Source: Actinomycetes bacterium
GTDB taxonomy: Bacteria; Actinomycetota; Coriobacteriia; Coriobacteriales; Eggerthellaceae
Length of the DNA stretch: 64,000 bases
Assembly: GCA_023394615.1 (NCBI GenBank)
Contig: JAEXAI010000017.1
Span: forward strand, 88,124-152,123
Direction of reading: 5' to 3'
Made by a program: the position numbers and the translations under genes. Each line of letters opens with the position of its first letter. Position 1 is the stretch's first letter. Below, piece after piece: positions 19,126 to 25,947 of this stretch. The notes beneath the pieces were generated by a model, which had not been told where the DNA came from, ran no database searches, and saw nothing but the letters and a program-made list of their open reading frames with translations.

Positions 19126-19596
19126 ATGCGCGCGCTTATCCAACGAACATCTCACGCCAGCGTAACGATAAACGACGATACAAGTGCCACATTCGAAGTT
19201 GAACCGCCGCGCACAATCGGGACTGGCATGGTTGTGCTGCTGGGTGTGGGACTCGGAGATGACCGAGCATGCGCCGAAAAGCTCTGGAGAAAAATCAGCA
19301 AGCTGCGCATCTTCGAGGACGAAAATGGTAAAACGAACCTTTCGATAAGCGATGTTCACGGTGAAGCGATGATCGTTTCGCAGTTCACATTGTATGCTGA
19401 TTGCAAAAAGGGAAACCGACCGGGATTCGGTGGCGCAGGTGATCCCCATGCAGCATTGGAACTATATCGATACTTCGTCTCGCTCGCTAGTCGCGATATT
19501 CCTCACGTTGCCGCAGGAGAATTCGGTGCCGACATGACCATCGAACTCGCCAATGAAGGTCCCTTCACCATCTGGCTGGACACGGACACTTTATAG
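19126..19596 (+). CDS. dtd: D-aminoacyl-tRNA deacylase
   Basis: The 156-residue product begins MRALIQRTSHASVTIN, and has both DTD signatures: SQFTLYADCKKGNRP with the catalytic Ser-Gln-x-x-Thr, and the C-terminal NEGPFTIWLDT with the Gly-Pro cross-subunit motif. It removes D-amino acids (and glycine) mischarged on tRNA. The start at 19126 has AAAGGA six bases upstream; the upstream in-frame ATG at 19090 lacks one and would add residues absent from the family. Tandem repeats begin six bases after the stop. Confidence 0.95.
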   Translation: MRALIQRTSHASVTINDDTSATFEVEPPRTIGTGMVVLLGVGLGDDRACAEKLWRKISKLRIFEDENGKTNLSISDVHGEAMIVSQFTLYADCKKGNRPGFGGAGDPHAALELYRYFVSLASRDIPHVAAGEFGADMTIELANEGPFTIWLDTDTL

Positions 19597-19602
19597 CCTG
19601 CA

Positions 19603-19653
19603 GGTTGATTCGGTCTTCTTGTGGGTTGATTCGGTCTTCTTGTGGGTTGCACC
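19603..19653. repeat. 21-bp tandem repeat, about 2.4 copies
   Basis: Units 19603-19623 and 19624-19644 are identical (GGTTGATTCGGTCTTCTTGT plus G) and are followed by a partial third unit. They start six bases downstream of the dtd stop codon. Confidence 0.9.
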
Positions 19654-19740
19654 TCTGATCCCATACGCCCCATTTCGAGCGGCTCCCCCATTTCGAGCAA
19701 TTCCCTTCACTTTTCTGCCATCACACCCCCCGATTTTATT

Positions 19741-19949
19741 TTTTGCGATTTCAAAACAGAATAATGGCGAGCAAGCGAAGTAAAGTACGAACCCTATTTT
19801 CGTCCGCCAGAGGGGGTCTCCTGTGACCTGCGGTTATGCGGGGCCGATTTTTCATATCCCCGAATGCGGCTGATTTTTCATAACTTATATGCTACTACGT
19901 CGTACTATACTTCGTTTACTTGGCTTTTTTCTGTTTTGAAATCGCAAAA
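19741..19949. repeat. Inverted-repeat element, copy A (209 bp)
   Basis: The ends 19741-19790 and 19900-19949 are inverted repeats matching at 43 of 50 positions by hand alignment, with the outer 21 positions perfect (TTTGCGATTTCAAAACAGAA within them). The interior holds GTGACCTGCGGTTATGC at 19823-19839, 82 bp from the left end. The second copy at 41061-41270 has the same plan. No transposase and no target-site duplication are visible. Confidence 0.85.
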
Positions 19950-20045
19950 TGACATGAAACCCTGCCCTGCAGATGGGGCGATGCGCCATCTTTCAGAACG
20001 CAACCGCAATATCGCTCATCTGGCGTGCAAAACTCAAAATGATAC

Positions 20046-20076
20046 TTGACTATTACGTTGCGTCATAGTTTATGCT
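20046..20076 (+). promoter_or_regulatory. MerR-type promoter and operator
   Basis: TTGACT (20046-20051) and TATGCT (20071-20076) are separated by 19 bp, the over-long spacer typical of MerR-controlled promoters. The spacer contains a dyad: ACTATTACG (20049-20057) and CGTCATAGT (20061-20069), matching at 8 of 9 positions. It lies 38 bp upstream of the merR-like start and implies autoregulation. Confidence 0.8.
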
Positions 20077-20113
20077 GCACGCAGAAGATCTTCTGGAATA
20101 AGCGAAAAAGAAA

Positions 20114-20893
20114 ATGGCGGACTCAGCGAACATGACACAATACTCTCCCAAACAGCTGGCAGACCTAGCTGGCACGACCGTGCGTACGCTGCATTACTAC
20201 GACAGCATCGGATTGCTGGTGGCGCAACGTCACACAAACGGCTATCGCTTCTATGGGTCAGACGAAGTGAACCGACTGCAGTTAATCATGCTGTACCGCA
20301 CCTGCGGAATGCCGCTAGAGCGCATCGCCGACTGCTTGGGCGATTCGCAAAAAAGCACTATCGACCAGCTACAACAACAGCACGAAACACTTATCGCGCA
20401 GCGAAACGAACTCAACCGTCTGATTCGCACCGTTGACAAAACCATAAAATCACAGAAAGGAACCGCGCATATGAGCGACAAAGAAAAATTCGAGGGCTTC
20501 AAGCGGGATCTCGTAGAAAAGAACGAGAAAGAATACGGACAAGAGATTCGACAGAAGTACGGAGACGATGAAGTGAACGCATCGAATGCAAAGCTCATGG
20601 GTATGACACTGGAGCAATATCAAGACACGCAGGATTTACAGGCTCAGATTCTTGAAGAGCTTAAAGAGGCTATGGCACAGGGCGACCCGACTTCCCCGGC
20701 AGCACAGCACATAGCTGACCTGCACAGACAGTGGCTCTGTCGTTTTTGGAAGGCAGGCACCTACAGCAAGGCGGCCCATGCGGGACTGGCAGAAATGTAT
20801 ATCGCCGACGACCGCTTCAAAGCCTACTACGACGCTGTCCAACCGGGAGCAACGCAGTTCCTCCATGATGCGATTGTCGAATATTGTAAATAA
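20114..20893 (+). CDS. MerR-family regulator with TipAS-like effector domain
   Basis: The 259-residue product has an N-terminal MerR winged helix (YSPKQLADLAGTTVRTLHYYDSIGLL, then NGYRFYGSDEVNRLQ, residues 9-55), a coiled-coil dimerisation helix rich in Gln (about 85-115) and a C-terminal TipAS-type domain (about 125-259, KYGDDEVNASNAKLMGM onward, with WLCRFWKAGTYSKAAHAGLAEMY). TipAS domains bind thiopeptide and other drugs and activate efflux or the gene itself. The start used is ATG 20114 (weak AAGAAA upstream); ATG 20132 (MTQYSP) is an alternative. The strong dyad promoter upstream suggests self-activation. The next gene begins 226 bp downstream. Confidence 0.92.
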   Translation: MADSANMTQYSPKQLADLAGTTVRTLHYYDSIGLLVAQRHTNGYRFYGSDEVNRLQLIMLYRTCGMPLERIADCLGDSQKSTIDQLQQQHETLIAQRNELNRLIRTVDKTIKSQKGTAHMSDKEKFEGFKRDLVEKNEKEYGQEIRQKYGDDEVNASNAKLMGMTLEQYQDTQDLQAQILEELKEAMAQGDPTSPAAQHIADLHRQWLCRFWKAGTYSKAAHAGLAEMYIADDRFKAYYDAVQPGATQFLHDAIVEYCK

Positions 20894-21119
20894 CTCCCCA
20901 TCCCCTCTTTCCAACACGGACGATTCATCTATACTGGTTTGCATTCGCACCAATCGAGGCGCACGAAGCATGTTGAGGATGGGAACCCGACAAACCGGAA
21001 AACCATATCGCATATTTGCCAGGTTAGCGAAAAACACACCACACGCCGCAGGGGCTAATCGTCCCTCAGGACCGATGAGCCCCTGCGCAGCGCACACGCA
21101 CGAGATAAAGGATTCGCCC

Positions 21120-21968
21120 ATGATTTTCTTTTTCACCGGCACCGGCAATTCGCTGGAAGCGGCCCGCATTATCGCTGATACCACCCATGATAAACTGGTC
21201 GATATCGGCTATGCCAACAAAACAGGCCGCCGAAGCTTTTCGGTGGAGCAAGGCGAAAACCTCGGGTTCGTGTTCCCGGTCTACGCGTGGAGCACACCCG
21301 GCATCGTCGACGAATTCCTTCGCACAGTACATTTCACCACGTCAAACGGCAATGCGTTCGTACCGGGATACTGCTACTGCACAATCACATGCGGCGCTTT
21401 CGTGGGAAAGACAGCGACCTTTTTCGAAGAGCTGTTGAAAAAATATCAGAATATCAAGCTGGATGCATCGTTTTCGGTGAAAAGCGTGGGTAACTGCGTG
21501 TACATGTACAATCCAGCAGACGGGGAAAAGCGCGAGGAGTTGCTCGCAGGCGCGCGGCGCAGCGCGAAAGAAGTGGCCTACCTCATTGACAACAAGCGCA
21601 TGGTACGCCAAGAACGCAGAAACCCCTTTGGTTCTCTGATGTCAAACTTCACCTGCCGTGAGGAAAAACCGCGCAGCATCGAGCCGTTCAACGTAATCGA
21701 TGACGTGTGCACAGGCTGCGGCATCTGCGCGAGCATCTGCCCCACCAACACCATTCACATGGTAAAAGGCCGACCCGTCTGGAGCGGCGATGACTGCACA
21801 CAGTGTTTAGCGTGCCTACATCGCTGCCCCGTTCAGGCTAGCCAGTATGGGCAGAAGACCGTCGGGCGAAACCGTTACACAAACCCGATGCTTGCGGGAG
21901 GGACGCAACCGAATCAGGGTGCATCGCTTTCAGACGCACTGGAAGAACCAATTCCCGAACCAGAATAA
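21120..21968 (+). CDS. EFR1-type flavodoxin/ferredoxin fusion
   Basis: The 282-residue protein starts with a flavodoxin-like FMN fold (MIFFFTGTGNSLEAAR, phosphate-binding TGTGNS at 6-11; VFPVYAWSTPGIV) and ends with two [4Fe-4S] motifs, CTGCGICASICPTN at about 197 and CTQCLACLHRCP at about 226. This is the EFR1 family, small cytoplasmic electron carriers or oxidoreductases of anaerobes. AAAGGA lies nine bases before the ATG at 21120; the open frame further upstream has no support. The Pro/Glu-rich C-terminal tail is probably disordered. It is convergent with the NapH-like gene, and the partner enzyme is unknown. Confidence 0.9.
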   Translation: MIFFFTGTGNSLEAARIIADTTHDKLVDIGYANKTGRRSFSVEQGENLGFVFPVYAWSTPGIVDEFLRTVHFTTSNGNAFVPGYCYCTITCGAFVGKTATFFEELLKKYQNIKLDASFSVKSVGNCVYMYNPADGEKREELLAGARRSAKEVAYLIDNKRMVRQERRNPFGSLMSNFTCREEKPRSIEPFNVIDDVCTGCGICASICPTNTIHMVKGRPVWSGDDCTQCLACLHRCPVQASQYGQKTVGRNRYTNPMLAGGTQPNQGASLSDALEEPIPEPE

Positions 21969-22013
21969 CCAGCGCTGGAGTTCGAACAACCGCTTCCAGA
22001 TTTCTTGACTTGA

Positions 22014-23096
22014 CTACCGTTGGTCTTTTTCCAGTACGCCTTCCAAGCGCACGCTGGTTCCAGCCTTCACGCGCACGGGGGCAAGGGGTATCAAGATGGC
22101 ACTTTCCGGACAGGCGACAATGCATTCTCGGCATTTCATGCATTCCGAAAACGGCGCACCGGCCGCCAAATCGTGCAGGTCAATGGCCTCAGGGCATGCA
22201 AAGTAGCACAAATGACATTCGCTTTCACCGCGCTCGCGTACGCACTTGGTCGGATTGACCGTGGGGCGAAACGTGCGATTGCCTTTGGCCACAAGCGACG
22301 CAAGGGCCGAAAGCGGGCAGAAACGATGACACCATTTGCGCAACACGGTAAGCTCTAATATCAGGATAGCGGGAAAGACGATCAGCGAAAGCGTGGTCTC
22401 GTTGAGCTGCACTAACTGCCAAAACGCGATAAATGTGGCTATGGAGAGCCCCACGGGGCACACGAGGCAAAACACAGGGAATCCAAATATTGCCGTGGAA
22501 GCCAAGGCACCGATGAGCACTGCGTGACGCGAATCCAAAGGTGAGTTCTTGATGCGCGCTTTGATAGAGCGAACAGATTGCTTGCCGGATTTGGCATTCG
22601 AAGCAGCATCAGCAGAATCCTCAACACCGGATTTGGCATTCGAGGCAGCATCAGCAGAATCCTCCACACCAATCACGGTCTTTTTCGCGAAACAATTCTT
22701 TCCGCATGCAGCGCATCCACTTGCGCAGACGTCCTTCAAATCGGAGCAATCCTTGTCAGCGCGCTTTTTGCCAGTAAACACCCTGCGAATCAAAGGCGTG
22801 GGGCAAAACCATCCGCAAAACGCGCGGCCGAACAACAGTATCAACGCAATGGTGATAGCCAAACACAACAAACCGCGAACACCAACGCTCCCTTGTGCCA
22901 GCATGGTTTCAAGCGATCCCAAAGGACAGATAGTAGCAATGCTATCCCAACCGAATGAAGATGGAGTGCCCAGCCCAGTTTCAAAAGCAAGGCCTACGCC
23001 CACCACAACAAACACTGCCAATGCGCAAAGAGCTCGCAGCGTGGAAGGCTTAGTTTTGTGCTTGTGAGGGGCCTCGATATCGTCTTTTTCAGCCAT
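22014..23096 (-). CDS. NapH-like membrane iron-sulfur protein with duplicated linker
   Basis: The start is ATG 23096 with AAGGAGG upstream. The 360-residue product has an N-terminal TM helix (about 22-42), a pair of cysteine motifs on the cytoplasmic side (FCGWFCP; FCLVCPVG; HRFCPLSALA) as in NapH, further TM helices, and two C-terminal [4Fe-4S] motifs (CHLCYFACPEA, CMKCRECIVACP). NapH-type proteins move electrons from quinol towards periplasmic Fe-S partners. A Cys-rich loop (CASGCAACGKNC) and a 14-residue segment GVEDSADAASNAKS repeated exactly twice lie in the middle. It is the last gene of the molybdoenzyme operon. Confidence 0.85.
   Translation of the reverse strand: MAEKDDIEAPHKHKTKPSTLRALCALAVFVVVGVGLAFETGLGTPSSFGWDSIATICPLGSLETMLAQGSVGVRGLLCLAITIALILLFGRAFCGWFCPTPLIRRVFTGKKRADKDCSDLKDVCASGCAACGKNCFAKKTVIGVEDSADAASNAKSGVEDSADAASNAKSGKQSVRSIKARIKNSPLDSRHAVLIGALASTAIFGFPVFCLVCPVGLSIATFIAFWQLVQLNETTLSLIVFPAILILELTVLRKWCHRFCPLSALASLVAKGNRTFRPTVNPTKCVRERGESECHLCYFACPEAIDLHDLAAGAPFSECMKCRECIVACPESAILIPLAPVRVKAGTSVRLEGVLEKDQR
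22576..22675. repeat. 42-bp tandem duplication inside the NapH-like gene
   Basis: GATTTGGCATTCGA(A/G)GCAG and the following bases occur twice at a 42-bp interval, near 22588 and 22630, with a single visible change inside the unit. In protein this is GVEDSADAASNAKS twice in a row. Confidence 0.85.
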
Positions 23097-23098
23097 GA

Positions 23099-23692
23099 TT
23101 ACGCCTCCTTCGCATTCTCGGTGAGTGAGCGCACCACGATGCCACGGTCTTGTCCATCGGTAAGTGAGAGCAATATCAATGCGGGACAGGCATACTCGCA
23201 GGCGCCACATCCGTTGCATAATCCCTCATTCACGTGGGGGTATCCTTCTGATATATCAATAGCCCCGTATTCACACGCTTCTTGGCATTTGTTACACGAT
23301 CCCGGATTCTTCCAAGCTACGCATCGCTCGTTGTTCAACTGAGCAACGCCAATTTTCTGCACGCTCGAATCGAACGATTCCAGCGTTTGGGTGGGACATA
23401 TTTCGATGCAGCGGTTGCAAAACGTGCATTTCCCTCTATGGAAATCCATTTTGGGAGTACGAATATGAATCAATCCATCCTCAATCTTCGCCAATCCGAT
23501 GCAGTTTTCAGGGCATACACTGCGGCACCTATCGCAGCGCAAGCATCCTTCCAGAAAATGCGATTCGTTTTGGCCGCCGGGCGGGCGCAGAAGCGAATCA
23601 GACCCAGCACCGGCCACGGAAACGCCGCCGACCCCGCATAGCACTGCGGTCGAAGCAAGCGTCCCGATGAAATCTCGACGCGTCAGCGACAT
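23099..23692 (-). CDS. NapG-like Tat-exported ferredoxin with four [4Fe-4S] motifs
   Basis: The 197-residue product has a twin-arginine leader (LTRRDFIGTLASTAVLCGVGG, residues 3-24) and four cysteine groups: CLRCDRCRSVCPENC, CTFCNRCIEICP, CVAWKNPGSCNKCQEAC and CNGCGACEYACP. This matches NapG/MauM-type periplasmic electron-transfer proteins that pair with NapH. It ends two bases before the NapH-like start, in the usual GH order, so the pair likely forms a quinol-oxidising branch. AGGAGA lies ten bases upstream of the ATG. Confidence 0.9.
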   Translation of the reverse strand: MSLTRRDFIGTLASTAVLCGVGGVSVAGAGSDSLLRPPGGQNESHFLEGCLRCDRCRSVCPENCIGLAKIEDGLIHIRTPKMDFHRGKCTFCNRCIEICPTQTLESFDSSVQKIGVAQLNNERCVAWKNPGSCNKCQEACEYGAIDISEGYPHVNEGLCNGCGACEYACPALILLSLTDGQDRGIVVRSLTENAKEA

Positions 23693-23705
23693 GCGAAATC
23701 ATCTC

Positions 23706-24404
23706 CTAGGAAGCCACAGGCAACGCGCAGACGCGAGCCAGCTCGGGCACGTCTTGAGCCTCGCAAGCCAGAAATCCTGAGATAACGTCTGCCAGGGCAT
23801 GATAAAAATCAGTAGTTGCCACGCGGTTCACATCCTCGAGCAAAGCTTCCACCCAGTTCAGCAGATGATTTGCCAGAAAATCAGCCTGGCAGCTCGCAGC
23901 AATTGCCGCGCCTGCCGCATCTTTATCGCTTAAGGCTTCGCAAAGCCTATCGTTTTGGATTGCCATGAATTCGAACTCGAAAGGCAAGTAGTCCTCCGGG
24001 ATGTTCTGATCGCGCGAGGGCATCACATGCGCGCTGCGATAGATTGCACGGGTCTGATCGCGAGCTTCCTGCATCAAGATATGCTCTTCGCTGGTATAGA
24101 TGGACTCATAAGGAACAGCGGCTTTGCCCTGATAGCGACCAGACGCCAGAAATACGCGGGCGAAATCGCATGCGAGGCAATCTTGTACTTCCTGGTCAAA
24201 CGCAGTAACGCAGGAGGCCATCTTTCGCAGGCCCATCGCACACTTGCGCTCGCCTTCAGGAGCACCTGCTTCAACCGGAGTGTCGCGCAGTTGCAGAATC
24301 ATTGGACGCGTTTTCTTGTTTACTTCTTGGTCGACCAGCGATGCCAGCAGACGGTAGATGGAAGCGCGTTGTTCGCACATTTCCCTTGTTTGATCGATGT
24401 TCAT
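23706..24404 (-). CDS. TorD/DmsD-family molybdoenzyme chaperone
   Basis: The 232-residue all-helical product has the TorD-family features ASIYRLLASLVDQE at the N-terminus, ACDFARVFLASG, and PYESIYTSEEHILMQEARD, followed by EDYLPFEFEFMAIQ and ANHLLNWVEAL. These chaperones bind the Tat leader of molybdopterin enzymes and hold them until the cofactor is inserted. Its client here should be the DmsA-like subunit encoded upstream. GAGGAGAGGAAAGTC precedes the ATG. The gap to dmsC contains a strong hairpin, so expression may differ from the structural genes. Confidence 0.92.
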   Translation of the reverse strand: MNIDQTREMCEQRASIYRLLASLVDQEVNKKTRPMILQLRDTPVEAGAPEGERKCAMGLRKMASCVTAFDQEVQDCLACDFARVFLASGRYQGKAAVPYESIYTSEEHILMQEARDQTRAIYRSAHVMPSRDQNIPEDYLPFEFEFMAIQNDRLCEALSDKDAAGAAIAASCQADFLANHLLNWVEALLEDVNRVATTDFYHALADVISGFLACEAQDVPELARVCALPVAS

Positions 24405-24431
24405 GACTTTCCTCTCCTCTTTTTTGCCGCT

Positions 24432-24473
24432 AGGCGGCCCTCGCGAAACGTTTCGCCCCGTCGAAGGCCGCCT
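24432..24473. other. Intra-operon hairpin between dmsC-like and torD-like genes
   Basis: AGGCGGCC (24432-24439) pairs perfectly with GGCCGCCT (24466-24473), and the loop contains the palindrome CGAAACGTTTCG. It lies between co-directional genes and could process or partly terminate the mRNA. No T-run follows immediately. Confidence 0.65.
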
Positions 24474-24515
24474 TTGCGGACTTGAATGGAACCCTAGATA
24501 AAACTCTGTGTGCAG

Positions 24516-25349
24516 CTAGATGGAACCGAACCAGTTACCATTGCCAATCAAATCCAGAATGCCGGTGCCCACTATCCACATAAAGCATCGGAAGGCAAGC
24601 GAACCGATGAGCGATCCAGCAACCGCCGCGCCGGCCAAGGCCGCGACTGAGTTGCCCTTCTTCACCAATGCGCCGCACACTGCAGGCAGCACGCCGCCCA
24701 CAATCACGGTGCCCAACCAGAACAGAATCGCTCCCGAACCGGCCATCGTGCCGGAAACCGCAACGTAGAGGACTGCGAAGACCACGGCAGCAGCGCCAGT
24801 CACAACGCACATCTTGCCGGAAAACTCGATAGCATCCTTGTTGTCGGATTCATACATCGCCTGCAAAAGCAGGTAGATTGCCGCACCGCTAATGGCGGTG
24901 GTAGCCAAACAGGCCAGCGGAAACGCTATGGTGTCCCACGTGGGGCGGGCGGCCATCATGTATGACATGCCCGTTGCAAACGGAAGAATCACACCCAGCA
25001 CACCGGACACGGCAGCCAAACCCTTGATAGCGCTTGCGGAGGCATCGCGCTTGGTCAACACGACGTAGATAATCGCAGCCAGCGCCAACAGACCCGTCAG
25101 CAGCGCCTCTGTAAAGATACCGCTTGTGGGGTGCGACAGGGCACCCATGATACGATCGGGGTGCGTCAGATGGAACGCCGAGCAGATGCCTGCAACCACC
25201 ACCAGTACGATACCTATGACAAGAGCGATGAAACGCACCTTGTCGCTTTTGGACTTACCCGTGAATTCATTCACGGCGGTGAAGGCAATCAGCCATCCAC
25301 CAGCGCCGTTCAAAACGGCGAACAGAACCAACGGCCATTGAATATCCAT
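24516..25349 (-). CDS. DmsC-like membrane anchor subunit
   Basis: Start chosen at ATG 25349 (MDIQWPLVLF), one base after the dmsB stop, rather than a longer frame overlapping dmsB. The 277-residue product is very hydrophobic with about eight predicted TM helices, beginning WPLVLFAVLNGAGGWLIAF and containing HLTHPDRIMGALSHPTSGIF, the conserved loop of DmsC/NrfD-like anchors. It should bind menaquinol and pass electrons to the DmsB-like subunit. Third structural gene of the operon. Confidence 0.9.
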   Translation of the reverse strand: MDIQWPLVLFAVLNGAGGWLIAFTAVNEFTGKSKSDKVRFIALVIGIVLVVVAGICSAFHLTHPDRIMGALSHPTSGIFTEALLTGLLALAAIIYVVLTKRDASASAIKGLAAVSGVLGVILPFATGMSYMMAARPTWDTIAFPLACLATTAISGAAIYLLLQAMYESDNKDAIEFSGKMCVVTGAAAVVFAVLYVAVSGTMAGSGAILFWLGTVIVGGVLPAVCGALVKKGNSVAALAGAAVAGSLIGSLAFRCFMWIVGTGILDLIGNGNWFGSI

Positions 25350-25350
25350 G

Positions 25351-25932
25351 CTAATCACCCATCTCCCATGCGCCGACATTCGAAGACAGAATGTACTTCG
25401 TAGACGGATTGTTGCCGACATTTTTCAACTCGTGGATATCCTTGGGGTTCACAGAGGCCAGCTTCTTGGAAACAGACGAGTTCGGATCGTCCAAATCTCC
25501 GTAGAAGCGGCACTTCGACGAGCAGTTCTTCACGCAGGCAGGCTCTTCCCCTGCGCTGGTCAGCTGGTTGCACATGGTGCATTTCTCAACGCATTTCTGC
25601 GATTCGTTCCATGAACGCACACCATAGGGGCAAGCCATCATGCAATAACGGCAGCCGATGCATTTCTCCTTGTTGATGAGCACCATGTTGTCCTCGTTGC
25701 GATACGACGCACCCGTCGGGCACACGTTCACACACGGCGCATCTTGGCACTGCTGACACATCGTGGGAACCCAGTACTGCTTGAACGTATCGGTGGTATC
25801 GCCCTGGCCGATTCGCAGCACCTTATTCCAATACTGACCCAGCGCCACGTCGTTTTCCTGTTTGCAGGATATCTCGCAGGACATGCAGCCCGTGCAAAGA
25901 TCTAAATCAACTACCAGGCAATAATGAGACAT
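25351..25932 (-). CDS. DmsB-like ferredoxin subunit with four [4Fe-4S] clusters
   Basis: The 193-residue protein contains four cysteine groups typical of DmsB-type subunits: CTGCMSCEISCKQ, CQQCQDAPCVNVCPTGA, CIGCRYCMMACPYG and CTMCNQLTS...CVKNC. It transfers electrons from the membrane anchor to the catalytic subunit. GGGAGG precedes the ATG by seven bases. No signal peptide is present, so it would be co-exported with the DmsA-like subunit. Confidence 0.94.
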   Translation of the reverse strand: MSHYCLVVDLDLCTGCMSCEISCKQENDVALGQYWNKVLRIGQGDTTDTFKQYWVPTMCQQCQDAPCVNVCPTGASYRNEDNMVLINKEKCIGCRYCMMACPYGVRSWNESQKCVEKCTMCNQLTSAGEEPACVKNCSSKCRFYGDLDDPNSSVSKKLASVNPKDIHELKNVGNNPSTKYILSSNVGAWEMGD

Positions 25933-25947
25933 TTCGCTTCCTCCCTT

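Larger units (their letters stand above)
19597..20113. other. Intergenic region rich in repeats, before the merR gene
   Basis: No gene was found in these 517 bp. They hold a 21-bp tandem repeat (19603-19653), two copies of CCCATTTCGAGC (19669-19680 and 19687-19698), a 209-bp inverted-repeat element (19741-19949) and the MerR promoter (20046-20076). Confidence 0.8.

Noticed and set aside
19741..19949. Inverted-repeat element considered as an insertion sequence
   Set aside because: It is only 209 bp, has no transposase frame and no visible target-site duplication.
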